Made by a program: the position numbers and the translations under genes
The notes under the pieces: model-generated
Database searches by the model: none
What the model was told of the DNA's origin: nothing
Seen by the model: only the letters and a program-made list of their open reading frames with translations
Part shown: one piece after another, positions 1 through 5,885 of the stretch
Layout of the letters: each line of letters begins with the position of its first letter
How positions within the stretch are numbered: position 1 is the first letter of the stretch
Assembly: GCA_003231075.1 (NCBI GenBank)
Contig: QIIF01000193.1
Location: forward strand, 1 to 7,252
Origin: Candidatus Falkowiibacteriota bacterium
Lineage (GTDB): Bacteria > Patescibacteriota > Patescibacteriia > Patescibacteriales > SZUA-104
DNA: 7,252 nt
Reading direction: 5' to 3'

Positions 1-155
1 TAATGGTTCAAACCGCGAAAGATTATAATAAAAAAGTTATATTGAATTCCGACGCTCATACTATTTGGGAATTGGCTGACGATAGGCCGATTAAAAAGGT
101 TAAGAAAGAAATCGGCTTGACGGATAAAATGATAATCAATAATTACCCGAAATAA
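1..155 (+). CDS. 3' end of a probable PHP-domain phosphoesterase (partial)
   Basis: This is an open frame running in from the left edge and ending in TAA at 153-155. About 50 residues are visible. The recognisable part is a hydrophobic strand followed by Asn-Ser-Asp-Ala-His (VILNSDAH), then an acidic turn, a basic helix (IKKVKKEIGL) and a short tail ending IINNYPK. SDAH after a beta strand near the C-terminus is typical of PHP-domain phosphoesterases such as histidinol-phosphatase-like proteins, where Asp and His bind metal. The ATG at 3-5 is probably an internal methionine, because a helix and strand normally precede this motif. A 41-base gap separates it from the rmlC-like gene, and a functional link to the sugar operon is not evident. 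The family call rests on one motif. Confidence 0.55.
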   Translation, partial: MVQTAKDYNKKVILNSDAHTIWELADDRPIKKVKKEIGLTDKMIINNYPK

Positions 156-196
156 TTATTAAAGCAATTTAAAATTCACGAGTAATTTTTGTAATT

Positions 197-658
197 ATGA
201 TAAATGGCGTGGTAATTAAAAAATTAAATAAATTTAAGGATGAGCGGGGGTGGTTGGCGGAGTTTTTTAGAAATGATGAGGTGGATTACCAGCCGGCGAT
301 GGGGTATGTGAGCGCGACTAAGCCGGGCGTGGCAAGAGGGCCGCATGAGCATAGGGCGCAGTCGGATTGTTTCGTGTTTGCGGGGCCAGGCAGTTTTGAG
401 CTCCATCTTTGGGATAATCGCGATGGCAGCGAAACGAAAGATGAGCATACGCGAATTGAAGTCGGCGCCGATAATCCGACTATGGTGATTGTGCCGCCCG
501 GAGTGGTCCACGGTTATAAATGCGTTTCCGATGTTGACGGCTGGTGCGTTAATTTGCCGAATAAATTATATAAAGGCGGGGGAAAGACGGGGGAGGTGGA
601 TGAGGTTAGGTGGGAGGATGAGAAAAATTCGCCTTATAAAATTTCTACCGACTTTTAA
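197..658 (+). CDS. rmlC: RmlC-like dTDP-4-dehydrorhamnose 3,5-epimerase (short form)
   Basis: Predicted cytosolic cupin-fold epimerase acting on dTDP-4-keto-6-deoxyglucose, the third step of dTDP-L-rhamnose synthesis. The 153 residues keep the RmlC order: DERGWLAEFF (15-24, the usual D-x-RG-x-x-x-E start), RGPHEHRAQ (47-55, where H50 or H52 takes the place of the catalytic His of RGLHYQ), VPPGVVHGY (99-107), N-L-P-N-K-L-Y (119-125, with Y125 as the likely Tyr acid), and VRWED (137-141). Classical RmlC has about 180 residues, so this is a short, divergent member and a related sugar epimerase/isomerase remains possible. The role is supported by rmlB, rmlD and rmlA downstream and the absence of another rmlC. 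No Shine-Dalgarno motif precedes the ATG. The last four residues (STDF) and the TAA stop lie inside a palindromic repeat that begins at 643. Confidence 0.82.
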   Translation: MINGVVIKKLNKFKDERGWLAEFFRNDEVDYQPAMGYVSATKPGVARGPHEHRAQSDCFVFAGPGSFELHLWDNRDGSETKDEHTRIEVGADNPTMVIVPPGVVHGYKCVSDVDGWCVNLPNKLYKGGGKTGEVDEVRWEDEKNSPYKISTDF

Positions 659-731
659 GTCGGGTTTCGCGGCTTTAGCCGCCCGTTCGGCAGGTTAAAA
701 CCTGCCGAACCCGAGCTAAAGCTCGGTAGAA
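643..731. repeat. Cloverleaf-like palindromic element, copy 1
   Basis: This 89-base element is bounded by terminal inverted repeats TTCTACCGA (643-651) and TCGGTAGAA (723-731). It consists almost entirely of four adjacent hairpins: 648-654 with 657-663, 669-674 with 677-682, 685-696 with 699-710 (12 bp), and 711-717 with 720-726. The loops are only two bases, TT or AA. The left end is nearly the reverse complement of the right end, so one long outer hairpin is an alternative fold. It fills nearly the whole gap between the rmlC-like stop and the HIT gene. It is related to the copy at 5884-5982. It resembles REP/BIME or MITE-type elements in style, and no transposase is in the window. It could also act as a transcription attenuator or mRNA 3'-end protector. 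Confidence 0.9.
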
Positions 732-742
732 TTTTGAAAAAT

Positions 743-1198
743 ATGTGCGTATTCTGCCAAATTATCAAAGGGGATATTCCTTCACATAAAGTTTACGAAG
801 ATGACGATGTTTACGCTTTTTTGGATATCGCGCCGGTGAGTTATGGCCATACTTTGGTCGTGCCCAAGGAACACTACGCCAATATGGAGGCCATTCCGGA
901 AGAGGATTTATGCAAATTGATTGCCGGCGTAAAAAAAGTCGGCAGGGCGATAAAAGGCGGATTGGGGGTTGCCGGTTATAATATTTTAGAGAACAATGAT
1001 CCGGTTTCCGAACAAATAATACCCCATATCCATTTTCATATCATTCCACGCAAGCGCGGCGATGGATTAAATATTTGGCCGCAGGGAAAATACGAAGATG
1101 GGGCGGCGGAAGAGACGGCGGAGAAGATAAAAAATGCCCTCTTGATAAAGGGGGTTGGGGGATTAAAAACAGTGAATACTCAAACTATCATTAATTAA
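743..1198 (+). CDS. HIT-family nucleotide hydrolase/transferase
   Basis: Histidine-triad protein, expected to hydrolyse or transfer nucleoside monophosphates from substrates such as dinucleoside polyphosphates or nucleotide phosphoramidates. From the ATG at 743 it has 151 residues. It begins with a Cys-x-x-Cys pair (C2, C5), which with H44 and H95 could form the zinc site seen in many bacterial HIT proteins. The triad PHIHFHIIPR occupies 94-103, with H97 as the probable nucleophile. FLDIAPVSYGHTLVVPKEH (26-44) matches the usual F.DI.P...GH.LV.PK.H block. A TTG at 734 would add three residues, but MCVFCQII matches the usual family start. The start lies 11 bases after the palindromic element, with no clear ribosome site. 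Its place between rmlC and rmlB hints at nucleotide by-product turnover, but this is not demonstrated. Confidence 0.92.
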   Translation: MCVFCQIIKGDIPSHKVYEDDDVYAFLDIAPVSYGHTLVVPKEHYANMEAIPEEDLCKLIAGVKKVGRAIKGGLGVAGYNILENNDPVSEQIIPHIHFHIIPRKRGDGLNIWPQGKYEDGAAEETAEKIKNALLIKGVGGLKTVNTQTIIN

Positions 1199-1215
1199 AA
1201 TAAAGTATTAAGATT

Positions 1216-2229
1216 ATGAAATTATTAATAACGGGCGGGGCCGGGTTTATCGGCTCTAACTTTATACGATATTGGCTTAATAAATATCCGGATGACAAAA
1301 TTGTTAATCTGGATGTTTTGACATACGCGGGTAATTTGGAGAATTTAAGGGATGTTGAGGGTAATAAGAATTATAAATTTGTTAAGGGCGATATTTGCGA
1401 TGCGGATTTAGTGGATAAATTGGTAAAAGATATTGATTTAATTGTCCATTTTGCCGCCGAAAGCCATGTTGACCGTTCTATTCAAAATAGTGAGGATTTT
1501 ATAAAAACAAATGTTGAAGGCACGAGAGTTTTATTGGACGCGGCGAAAAATAACGGCGGTATAAGGTTTCATCATATATCAACCGATGAAGTATTTGGAG
1601 CTTTGAGCTTGAATAGCGATCCATTTAACGAAAATACCCCTTATAATCCGCGCAGCCCGTATAGCGCGTCAAAGGCGGCGTCTGATCATTTGGTTCGGGC
1701 CTATTTCCATACGCATAAATTGCCGATTACGATTTCCAACTGCACGAATAATTACGGCCCATTCCAATTTCCGGAAAAATTAATTCCTTTATTTGCAACT
1801 AATTTAATGGAAGGAAAAAAAGTGCCTGTTTACGGCGAGGGGGGAAATATACGGGACTGGATTTATGTTGACGACCACAACGCCGGCGTTGACGCGGTGG
1901 TTAAAAAAGGCAAAATCGGAGAAACATATTGCTTAGGCGGAGAAAATGAAATAACAAATTTGGAAATAACTAAAAATATATTAAATTTAATGGGTAAGGG
2001 CGAGGAGATGATTGAATATGTGTCCGACAGAAAGGGGCATGATTTTCGCTACGCGATGGATATTACAAAAGCCAAAAAAGAATTGGGCTGGGAGCCAAAA
2101 TTGAAATTTGAAGAAGGGCTGAAAAAAACGGTTGGATGGTATAAAAATAATGAGGATTGGTGGAGGAAAATTAAGACAGGAGAGTATATGAAATATTATA
2201 AAAAACAATATAATGAAAATAATAAGTAA
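1216..2229 (+). CDS. rmlB: dTDP-glucose 4,6-dehydratase
   Basis: Extended short-chain dehydrogenase that converts dTDP-glucose to dTDP-4-keto-6-deoxyglucose with tightly bound NAD+, the second step of dTDP-L-rhamnose synthesis. The 337 residues are of normal family length. Visible motifs in order are the Rossmann loop TGGAGFIGSNF (6-16), HFAAESHVDRS (78-88), the catalytic STDEVFG (122-128, with T123, D124 and E125), YSASK (149-153, with catalytic Y149 and K153), NNYGPFQFPEKLIP (178-191), RDWIYVDDH (213-221) and DRKGHDFRYA (271-280). All expected active-site residues are present. The gene starts 17 bases after the HIT stop and ends 5 bases before the HD gene, consistent with one transcript. 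The ATG opens directly into the first beta strand, and no Shine-Dalgarno motif is seen. The last 20 or so residues are a charged, Lys/Tyr/Asn-rich tail. Confidence 0.97.
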   Translation: MKLLITGGAGFIGSNFIRYWLNKYPDDKIVNLDVLTYAGNLENLRDVEGNKNYKFVKGDICDADLVDKLVKDIDLIVHFAAESHVDRSIQNSEDFIKTNVEGTRVLLDAAKNNGGIRFHHISTDEVFGALSLNSDPFNENTPYNPRSPYSASKAASDHLVRAYFHTHKLPITISNCTNNYGPFQFPEKLIPLFATNLMEGKKVPVYGEGGNIRDWIYVDDHNAGVDAVVKKGKIGETYCLGGENEITNLEITKNILNLMGKGEEMIEYVSDRKGHDFRYAMDITKAKKELGWEPKLKFEEGLKKTVGWYKNNEDWWRKIKTGEYMKYYKKQYNENNK

Positions 2230-2234
2230 AAAGT

Positions 2235-2813
2235 ATGGAGAACAAAAAAAGCAAAAATAAAATTATGGCAATTAAAAAATTGATTGCAAACGAATGCAAA
2301 ACTCTTGGATTCGCGCCTGAGTGGTTTTATGGCATACATTTATTAGGAGTGGAAAAATTTGCAAAAAAATTATTAAAACAGCTGCCGAAGGCCGATAAGG
2401 AGATTGTTATGCTGGGCGTTTGGCTGCATGATTTGCAAAGAATTAGGGGCATTAAGGGCGACCATGCTAAAATTGGCGCGCGGGAAGCCGTAAAAGTATT
2501 GAGAGAATTTAATTATGAAAAAAATAAAATAAGCCGTGTTAAGGATATTATTTTATCTCATACTTGCGGCACGAATTTGAGGCCTAAAACCATTGAAGGG
2601 AAAATTTTATCTTCAGCTGACGCTATGGCTCATTACACCAATGATTTTTATTTGGTTATAGCTGTTACCGGGCAGAGAAATTTAAAGGAGTATAAAGATT
2701 GGGTTATGGAAAAATTAGACAGAAATTATAATAAGAAAATTTATTTTGATTTTGCTAAAAAGATGATTAAGAAAAGGCATGATATTTTTAAAACTATTTT
2801 TACGATGAATTAA
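2235..2813 (+). CDS. HD-domain phosphohydrolase
   Basis: A 192-residue protein with the metal-binding residues of the HD superfamily: H35 (YGIHLLGVEKFA), the HD pair H65-D66 in GVWLHDLQRI, H77 in GDHAKIGAREA, H109 in DIILSHT, and D129 in KILSSADAM. Members hydrolyse phosphoester bonds, often of nucleotides, and the complete set argues for an active enzyme. The closest style is the small stand-alone HD proteins of the YedJ kind, and the substrate cannot be read from sequence. An in-frame ATG at 2265 (residue 11) is an alternative start, giving MAIKKLIANE. The first ten residues are Lys/Asn-rich and could be spurious. It sits between rmlB and rmlD with gaps of 5 and 10 bases, so it is co-transcribed with the rhamnose genes, although it is not a known step of that pathway. 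Confidence 0.88.
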   Translation: MENKKSKNKIMAIKKLIANECKTLGFAPEWFYGIHLLGVEKFAKKLLKQLPKADKEIVMLGVWLHDLQRIRGIKGDHAKIGAREAVKVLREFNYEKNKISRVKDIILSHTCGTNLRPKTIEGKILSSADAMAHYTNDFYLVIAVTGQRNLKEYKDWVMEKLDRNYNKKIYFDFAKKMIKKRHDIFKTIFTMN

Positions 2814-2823
2814 GTTTGTAAAT

Positions 2824-3696
2824 ATGAAGATTTTAATTTTAGGGGCAAAAGGAAATTTAGGGCGGCAATTAACCAATATTTTTAAAAATGGTTATGAGGC
2901 GGTGGCTTGGGACAGAGAGGATCTGGATATTACCGATAAAGATTCTGTTTTTAAAAAAATAAAAGATGTTAATCCTGATATTATTATCAACTCCGCCGCT
3001 TATAACGCGGTTGATAAATGCGAGGCGGATGAGAGGGAATTTGATTTGGCTCAAAAGATTAACAGCGGCGCGGTTGGGTATTTATCGGAGGCGGCCTTGA
3101 AAAATAATGCTGTTTTAGTCCATTATTCCTCCGCTTATGTTTTTGGCGGAGAAAATAAAAACGGGTATAAGGAAGACGATGAGCCGAATCCGATCAGTAA
3201 ATACGGAGAGACGAAACTGATGGGGGAGCGCGCTATAATTGGCGCGGGGAAACAAGGTTTAAAATATTATTTAATTCGCGCGTCTAAATTATTCGGACCG
3301 CAAGCGATAAGTGAAGCGTCAAAGCCGAGTTTTTTTGACATAATGTTAAAATTGGCAGAATCAAAAAATGAGATAGACGCAGTTGACGAAGAGATGAGCT
3401 GTTTTACCTATACGCCGGATTTGGCTAAAGCTACAAAAGATTTGATTGAAAATAAAAAACCTTACGGAATTTACCATATCGCGAACAGCGGCTACTGTAC
3501 TTGGTATGAGGCGGCGAAAGAATTATTTAATATCGCCGGCTTTAATATCAAAGTAAACCCGGTAAGCGCCGGCAAATTCCCAAGGCCGGCAAAAAGGCCG
3601 AAATATTCCATTTTATTAAATACGAAATTTAAACCAATGCGCGATTGGCGCGAAGCATTAAGAGAATATTTATTAATTTTGAATAAGGAATTATGA
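2824..3696 (+). CDS. rmlD: dTDP-4-dehydrorhamnose reductase
   Basis: NAD(P)H-dependent reductase for the last step of dTDP-L-rhamnose synthesis. The 290 residues match the normal family length. Motifs in order are the Rossmann loop GAKGNLGRQL (7-16), DLDITD (33-38), SAAYNAVDKCE (57-67, usually AAYTAVDKAE), HYSSAYVFGG (100-109), YGETK (127-131, catalytic Y127 and K131), RASKLFGP (152-159) and the C-terminal RPAKRPKYSILL (254-265), matching the usual RP-x-x-S-x-L block. One oddity is that the family's STDYVF is SSAYVF here: Ser replaces the active-site Thr and Ala replaces the Asp. The Tyr/Lys pair is intact, so activity is plausible, but another NDP-sugar reductase is possible. The TGA stop falls inside an array of 7-base repeats, and the last residues KEL are encoded at its edge. 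Confidence 0.92.
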   Translation: MKILILGAKGNLGRQLTNIFKNGYEAVAWDREDLDITDKDSVFKKIKDVNPDIIINSAAYNAVDKCEADEREFDLAQKINSGAVGYLSEAALKNNAVLVHYSSAYVFGGENKNGYKEDDEPNPISKYGETKLMGERAIIGAGKQGLKYYLIRASKLFGPQAISEASKPSFFDIMLKLAESKNEIDAVDEEMSCFTYTPDLAKATKDLIENKKPYGIYHIANSGYCTWYEAAKELFNIAGFNIKVNPVSAGKFPRPAKRPKYSILLNTKFKPMRDWREALREYLLILNKEL

Positions 3697-3753
3697 ATCA
3701 GGAATTATGGTATTTATAAATATCCATAATTCATAATTCATAATTCATAATTC
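3688..3753. repeat. Inverted heptamer arrays forming a long hairpin between rmlD and rmlA
   Basis: On the left are three 7-base units, GAATTAT, GAATCAG and GAATTAT (3688-3708). On the right are four exact ATAATTC units (3726-3753), which is the reverse complement of GAATTAT. The arms can pair as an inner stem 3702-3710 with 3724-3732, extended by the AT-rich centre, and an outer 12-bp stem 3687-3698 with 3743-3754. The array contains the rmlD stop codon and ends 4 bases before the rmlA ATG. There is no T-tract after it, so it is not a standard terminator. An attenuator role within the transcript is possible. Confidence 0.9.
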
Positions 3754-3757
3754 CGGT

Positions 3758-4483
3758 ATGCGTGGAATAATTTTATCAGGCGGGAGCGCGACCAGGTTGC
3801 GGCCCTGCACAAAAGTGACAAGCAAGCAACTGCTGCCTATTTATAACAGGCCGATGATTTATTATCCGCTTAATACCCTGATTAAAGCCGGTATTAAAGA
3901 GATTTTAATTATTATCGCGCCGGAAAGAGCCGGAGATTATTTGAATTTGCTTGGCAGCGGCAAAGAGTTCGGCGTCAGATTTACTTATGAAATTCAAGAT
4001 AAGCCGCGGGGCTTGGCCGAGGCATTTATCATCGGCGAAAATTTTATTGATGATGATAATGTTTGTATGATTCTGGGAGACAATATTTTTGAAGATGATT
4101 TGTCGGCGGAAATAAAAAATTTTAAAAGCGGCGGCAAAGTTTTCGCCAAAAAAGTTAATGACCCGGAAAGATTCGGTGTCGTGAAATTTGACGCGAACGG
4201 CAAGGCGGAACAAATCGCCGAAAAACCGAAAAAATGGATTAGCGATTATGCCGTTACCGGTCTTTATATTTATGATTTCAGAGTAATTGAGGCGGCAAAG
4301 AATGTGAAACCGAGTGAAAGAGGGGAGATAGAAATTACCGATTTGCATAATTGGTATTTGGAGAAGGGAGAGCTGGAGGTAGCGCAAGTTAACGGAGAAT
4401 GGATTGACGCCGGAACATTTGACAGCTTGCTGGAAGCGCAGATTCTGGCAAAAGAAAAATTGCAGGATAAACTTATCATATAA
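3758..4483 (+). CDS. rmlA: Glucose-1-phosphate thymidylyltransferase, short form
   Basis: Makes dTDP-glucose from glucose-1-phosphate and dTTP, the first step of the pathway. Motifs are GGSATRLRP (8-16, nucleotide-binding loop), SKQLLPIYNRPMIYYPL (22-38), LGDNIF (106-111, with the metal-binding Asp), EKP (155-157), TGLYIYD (167-173), RGEIEITDLHNWYL (188-201) and EWIDAGTFDSLLEA (214-227). At 241 residues it lacks roughly the last 50 residues of the enterobacterial type of about 290. Such short forms are known, and the C-terminal part belongs to a secondary regulatory/dimer region rather than the catalytic core. The loop reads GGSAT instead of the more usual GGSGT. The ATG lies just after the heptamer hairpin at 3688-3753, without a Shine-Dalgarno motif. 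The TAA stop lies in the next heptamer array. Confidence 0.95.
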   Translation: MRGIILSGGSATRLRPCTKVTSKQLLPIYNRPMIYYPLNTLIKAGIKEILIIIAPERAGDYLNLLGSGKEFGVRFTYEIQDKPRGLAEAFIIGENFIDDDNVCMILGDNIFEDDLSAEIKNFKSGGKVFAKKVNDPERFGVVKFDANGKAEQIAEKPKKWISDYAVTGLYIYDFRVIEAAKNVKPSERGEIEITDLHNWYLEKGELEVAQVNGEWIDAGTFDSLLEAQILAKEKLQDKLII

Positions 4484-4500
4484 CGCATAACTTATAACAT
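4480..4500. repeat. Heptamer array ATAACNN x3 (left border of four-helix-bundle gene)
   Basis: There are three consecutive 7-base units, ATAACGC, ATAACTT and ATAACAT. The rmlA stop codon TAA (4481-4483) lies in the first. Read on the other strand, the unit is GTTATNN, the same consensus as the array at 4872-4899, so the two form an imperfect inverted pair around the gene at 4516-4866. Confidence 0.75.
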
Positions 4501-4515
4501 GTAGCTGTAATATTT

Positions 4516-4866
4516 ATGACATTTCATGATGAGCTAAAATTAAATATGCATCAGTATGTTAGATTTGTTTATAAATTTACGAAAAATTTTCCGAAAGACG
4601 AGCTATATGGAGTTGTTACACAAATAAGGAGAGCCACATTGTCAATTATTTTAAATTATATTGAAGGTTATGCGAGGAGAAAAGGTTCGTATTGTAAAGT
4701 TTATAAAAATTTTATGGAAATATCTTACGGATCGTTAAAGGAGTCAAAATATTTATTATTTTTTTCTTTTGAAGAAAATTATATTTCGGAGGAAGAATAT
4801 AATAAAGGTATAATTTTAACTGATAAAATTGGAAAGATGCTTTGGGGGACTATTAGCAAAAGTTAA
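4516..4866 (+). CDS. S23/Avd-type four-helix-bundle protein
   Basis: A 116-residue, mostly helical protein of the family first seen as ORFs in 23S rRNA intervening sequences, which also includes the Avd accessory protein of diversity-generating retroelements. Family signatures are FPKDELYGVVTQIRRATLSI (25-44, usual FPk-E-yGL-x-x-Q-x-RRA-x-x-SI), NYIEGYAR (47-54, usual N-I-A-E-G), NFMEISYGSLKESKYLL (65-81, usual f-L-x-x-A-x-GSL-x-E-x-x-x-x-L) and KIGKMLWGTI (104-113). The basic first helices suggest nucleic-acid binding, known only for some relatives. No reverse transcriptase, template/variable repeat or rRNA is nearby, so it is not part of a recognisable retroelement. It is visibly more AT-rich than rmlA. 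It is bracketed by inverted heptamer arrays, and nothing ties it to rhamnose metabolism, so it may be an inserted cassette. Its cellular function is unknown. Confidence 0.88.
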   Translation: MTFHDELKLNMHQYVRFVYKFTKNFPKDELYGVVTQIRRATLSIILNYIEGYARRKGSYCKVYKNFMEISYGSLKESKYLLFFSFEENYISEEEYNKGIILTDKIGKMLWGTISKS

Positions 4867-4871
4867 TTTTA

Positions 4872-4899
4872 GTTATATGTTACATGTTACGCGTTGCAG
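4872..4899. repeat. Heptamer array GTTAYNN x4 (right border of four-helix-bundle gene)
   Basis: There are four consecutive 7-base units, GTTATAT, GTTACAT, GTTACGC and GTTGCAG. They begin 5 bases after the four-helix-bundle stop. The probable start codon of the next glycosyltransferase (ATG 4877-4879) is made by the junction of units one and two, and its first residues are read from the repeat. The array is the imperfect inverse of the units at 4480-4500. Confidence 0.8.
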
Positions 4900-5872
4900 G
4901 ATTACAATTGGTTTTATAACTTATGGCAAGTCTACTGAGAAGTATTTGCCGTATTTTTTGCCGAGCTTAATAGGGCAGGGTTTTAAGGATTTTACGGTTT
5001 TGTGTTTTGATAATTCCGAGGAGGATGATAGTGAAAATTTAAAGTATATAAAAAATCATAATCCGGAAATTGAAATAATGCGCGAGGGGGGGAATTTAGG
5101 TTTTGCTAGAGCGTATAATAAAATGATAAGGAAGGCGTCTTTGGCCGGAGCTGAATATTTTTTGGCCGTAAATCCCGATATGGTTTTAGAGGCGGATGCT
5201 GTCGGAGAAATGATTAAAGCAATGGATAGCGGCAGCAGTCTGGGATCGGCGAGCCCGAAAATTTTAAAATGGGATTTTGTAAACAACCCCGCCAGAAGCG
5301 GGACAAGCAATAAAACAAATATAATTGATACTTGCGGGATAAAATTATTGCCCGGCTTAAGGTTTGTGGACGCGGGGCAGGGGACGGAAAATAAAACCGT
5401 TATTGCCGGCGAACGCGTTATAGGGCCGTCGGGCGCCGCCGGACTATATCGTTTAAGCGCTCTTGAGAAAGTGAAACAAGACGGCCAATATTTTGACGAA
5501 TTGATGTTTATGTATAAAGAAGATTGCGATTTGGCGTATAGGTTGTTTTTGGCCGGCTTTAAATCAAAATGCGTTAACGAGGCGGTAATGTATCACGACC
5601 GAAGCGCCGGCGGCAACGGCAAAGGGAATATAAACATAGCGTTTAACCGCAAAAATAAAAGCAGGCAAGTGAAAAAATGGTCGTTTTTAGGACAGCAAAT
5701 CATATTTGCAAAATATTGGAGCTTGCAGAGCTGGAAAAATAAATTTATTATTGCGTGGCATCAAGTTAAAATTTTAATTTTTATTTTATTGTTTGAACGG
5801 TATTTGCTATTGGAATTAATAAATTTAGCAAAAATAAATAATAAGATTAAAATATATAAAAGCAGTAAATAA
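4877..5872 (+). CDS. Family-2 glycosyltransferase, WbbL/rhamnosyltransferase-like
   Basis: A 331-residue inverting GT-A glycosyltransferase. It has RITIGFITYGKS (8-19, first beta strand), CFDNSEEDD (43-51), GGNLGFARAYNKMI (71-84), the metal/nucleotide motif NPDMVL (99-104), GPSGAAGLYRLSALE (183-197) and the acceptor/base region DELMFMYKEDCDLAYRL (207-223), with likely catalytic D217 in the ED-x-D block. A C-terminal basic segment and a hydrophobic stretch (ILIFILLFERYLLLELINL, 299-317) suggest attachment to the inner face of the membrane. With the rml genes upstream, the likely donor is dTDP-L-rhamnose and the product a surface glycan. The acceptor is unknown. The frame stays open upstream to an ATG at 4829, but that start would overlap the previous gene by 38 bases and add a non-family leader. 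Residues 1-7 (MLHVTRC) are encoded by the heptamer repeat. Confidence 0.88.
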   Translation: MLHVTRCRITIGFITYGKSTEKYLPYFLPSLIGQGFKDFTVLCFDNSEEDDSENLKYIKNHNPEIEIMREGGNLGFARAYNKMIRKASLAGAEYFLAVNPDMVLEADAVGEMIKAMDSGSSLGSASPKILKWDFVNNPARSGTSNKTNIIDTCGIKLLPGLRFVDAGQGTENKTVIAGERVIGPSGAAGLYRLSALEKVKQDGQYFDELMFMYKEDCDLAYRLFLAGFKSKCVNEAVMYHDRSAGGNGKGNINIAFNRKNKSRQVKKWSFLGQQIIFAKYWSLQSWKNKFIIAWHQVKILIFILLFERYLLLELINLAKINNKIKIYKSSK

Positions 5873-5885
5873 CAAAGGTGTTTTT
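5841..5885 (+). repeat. Left copy of a 45-base imperfect direct repeat
   Basis: It covers the last ten codons of the upstream glycosyltransferase, its stop and 13 downstream bases. It matches 6016-6060 at 40 of 45 positions by direct comparison, and the palindromic element at 5884-5982 starts at its right edge. Confidence 0.9.

Noticed and set aside
734..742. TTG start for the HIT gene
   Set aside because: The ATG at 743 gives the family-typical start MCVFC. TTG would add three residues next to the palindromic element with no ribosome site.
3694..3696. TGA read as glycine (alternative code 25)
   Set aside because: TGA ends rmlD at the expected family length, and no in-frame TGA interrupts the other genes.
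3726..3753. Tandem repeats as a possible CRISPR array
   Set aside because: The units are only 7 bases, directly adjacent, with no unique spacers and no cas genes nearby.
3905..4387. Long open frame of 160 codons on the minus strand
   Set aside because: It lies wholly opposite rmlA, whose protein matches its family along the full length. The antisense translation has no recognisable motif.
4516..4866. Diversity-generating retroelement, because the protein is Avd-like
   Set aside because: There is no reverse transcriptase, template repeat or variable repeat in the window, and the gene matches the wider four-helix-bundle family.
4516..4866. A 23S rRNA intervening sequence in its usual context
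   Set aside because: The flanks are rmlA and a glycosyltransferase, with no rRNA sequence. Only the architecture is similar.
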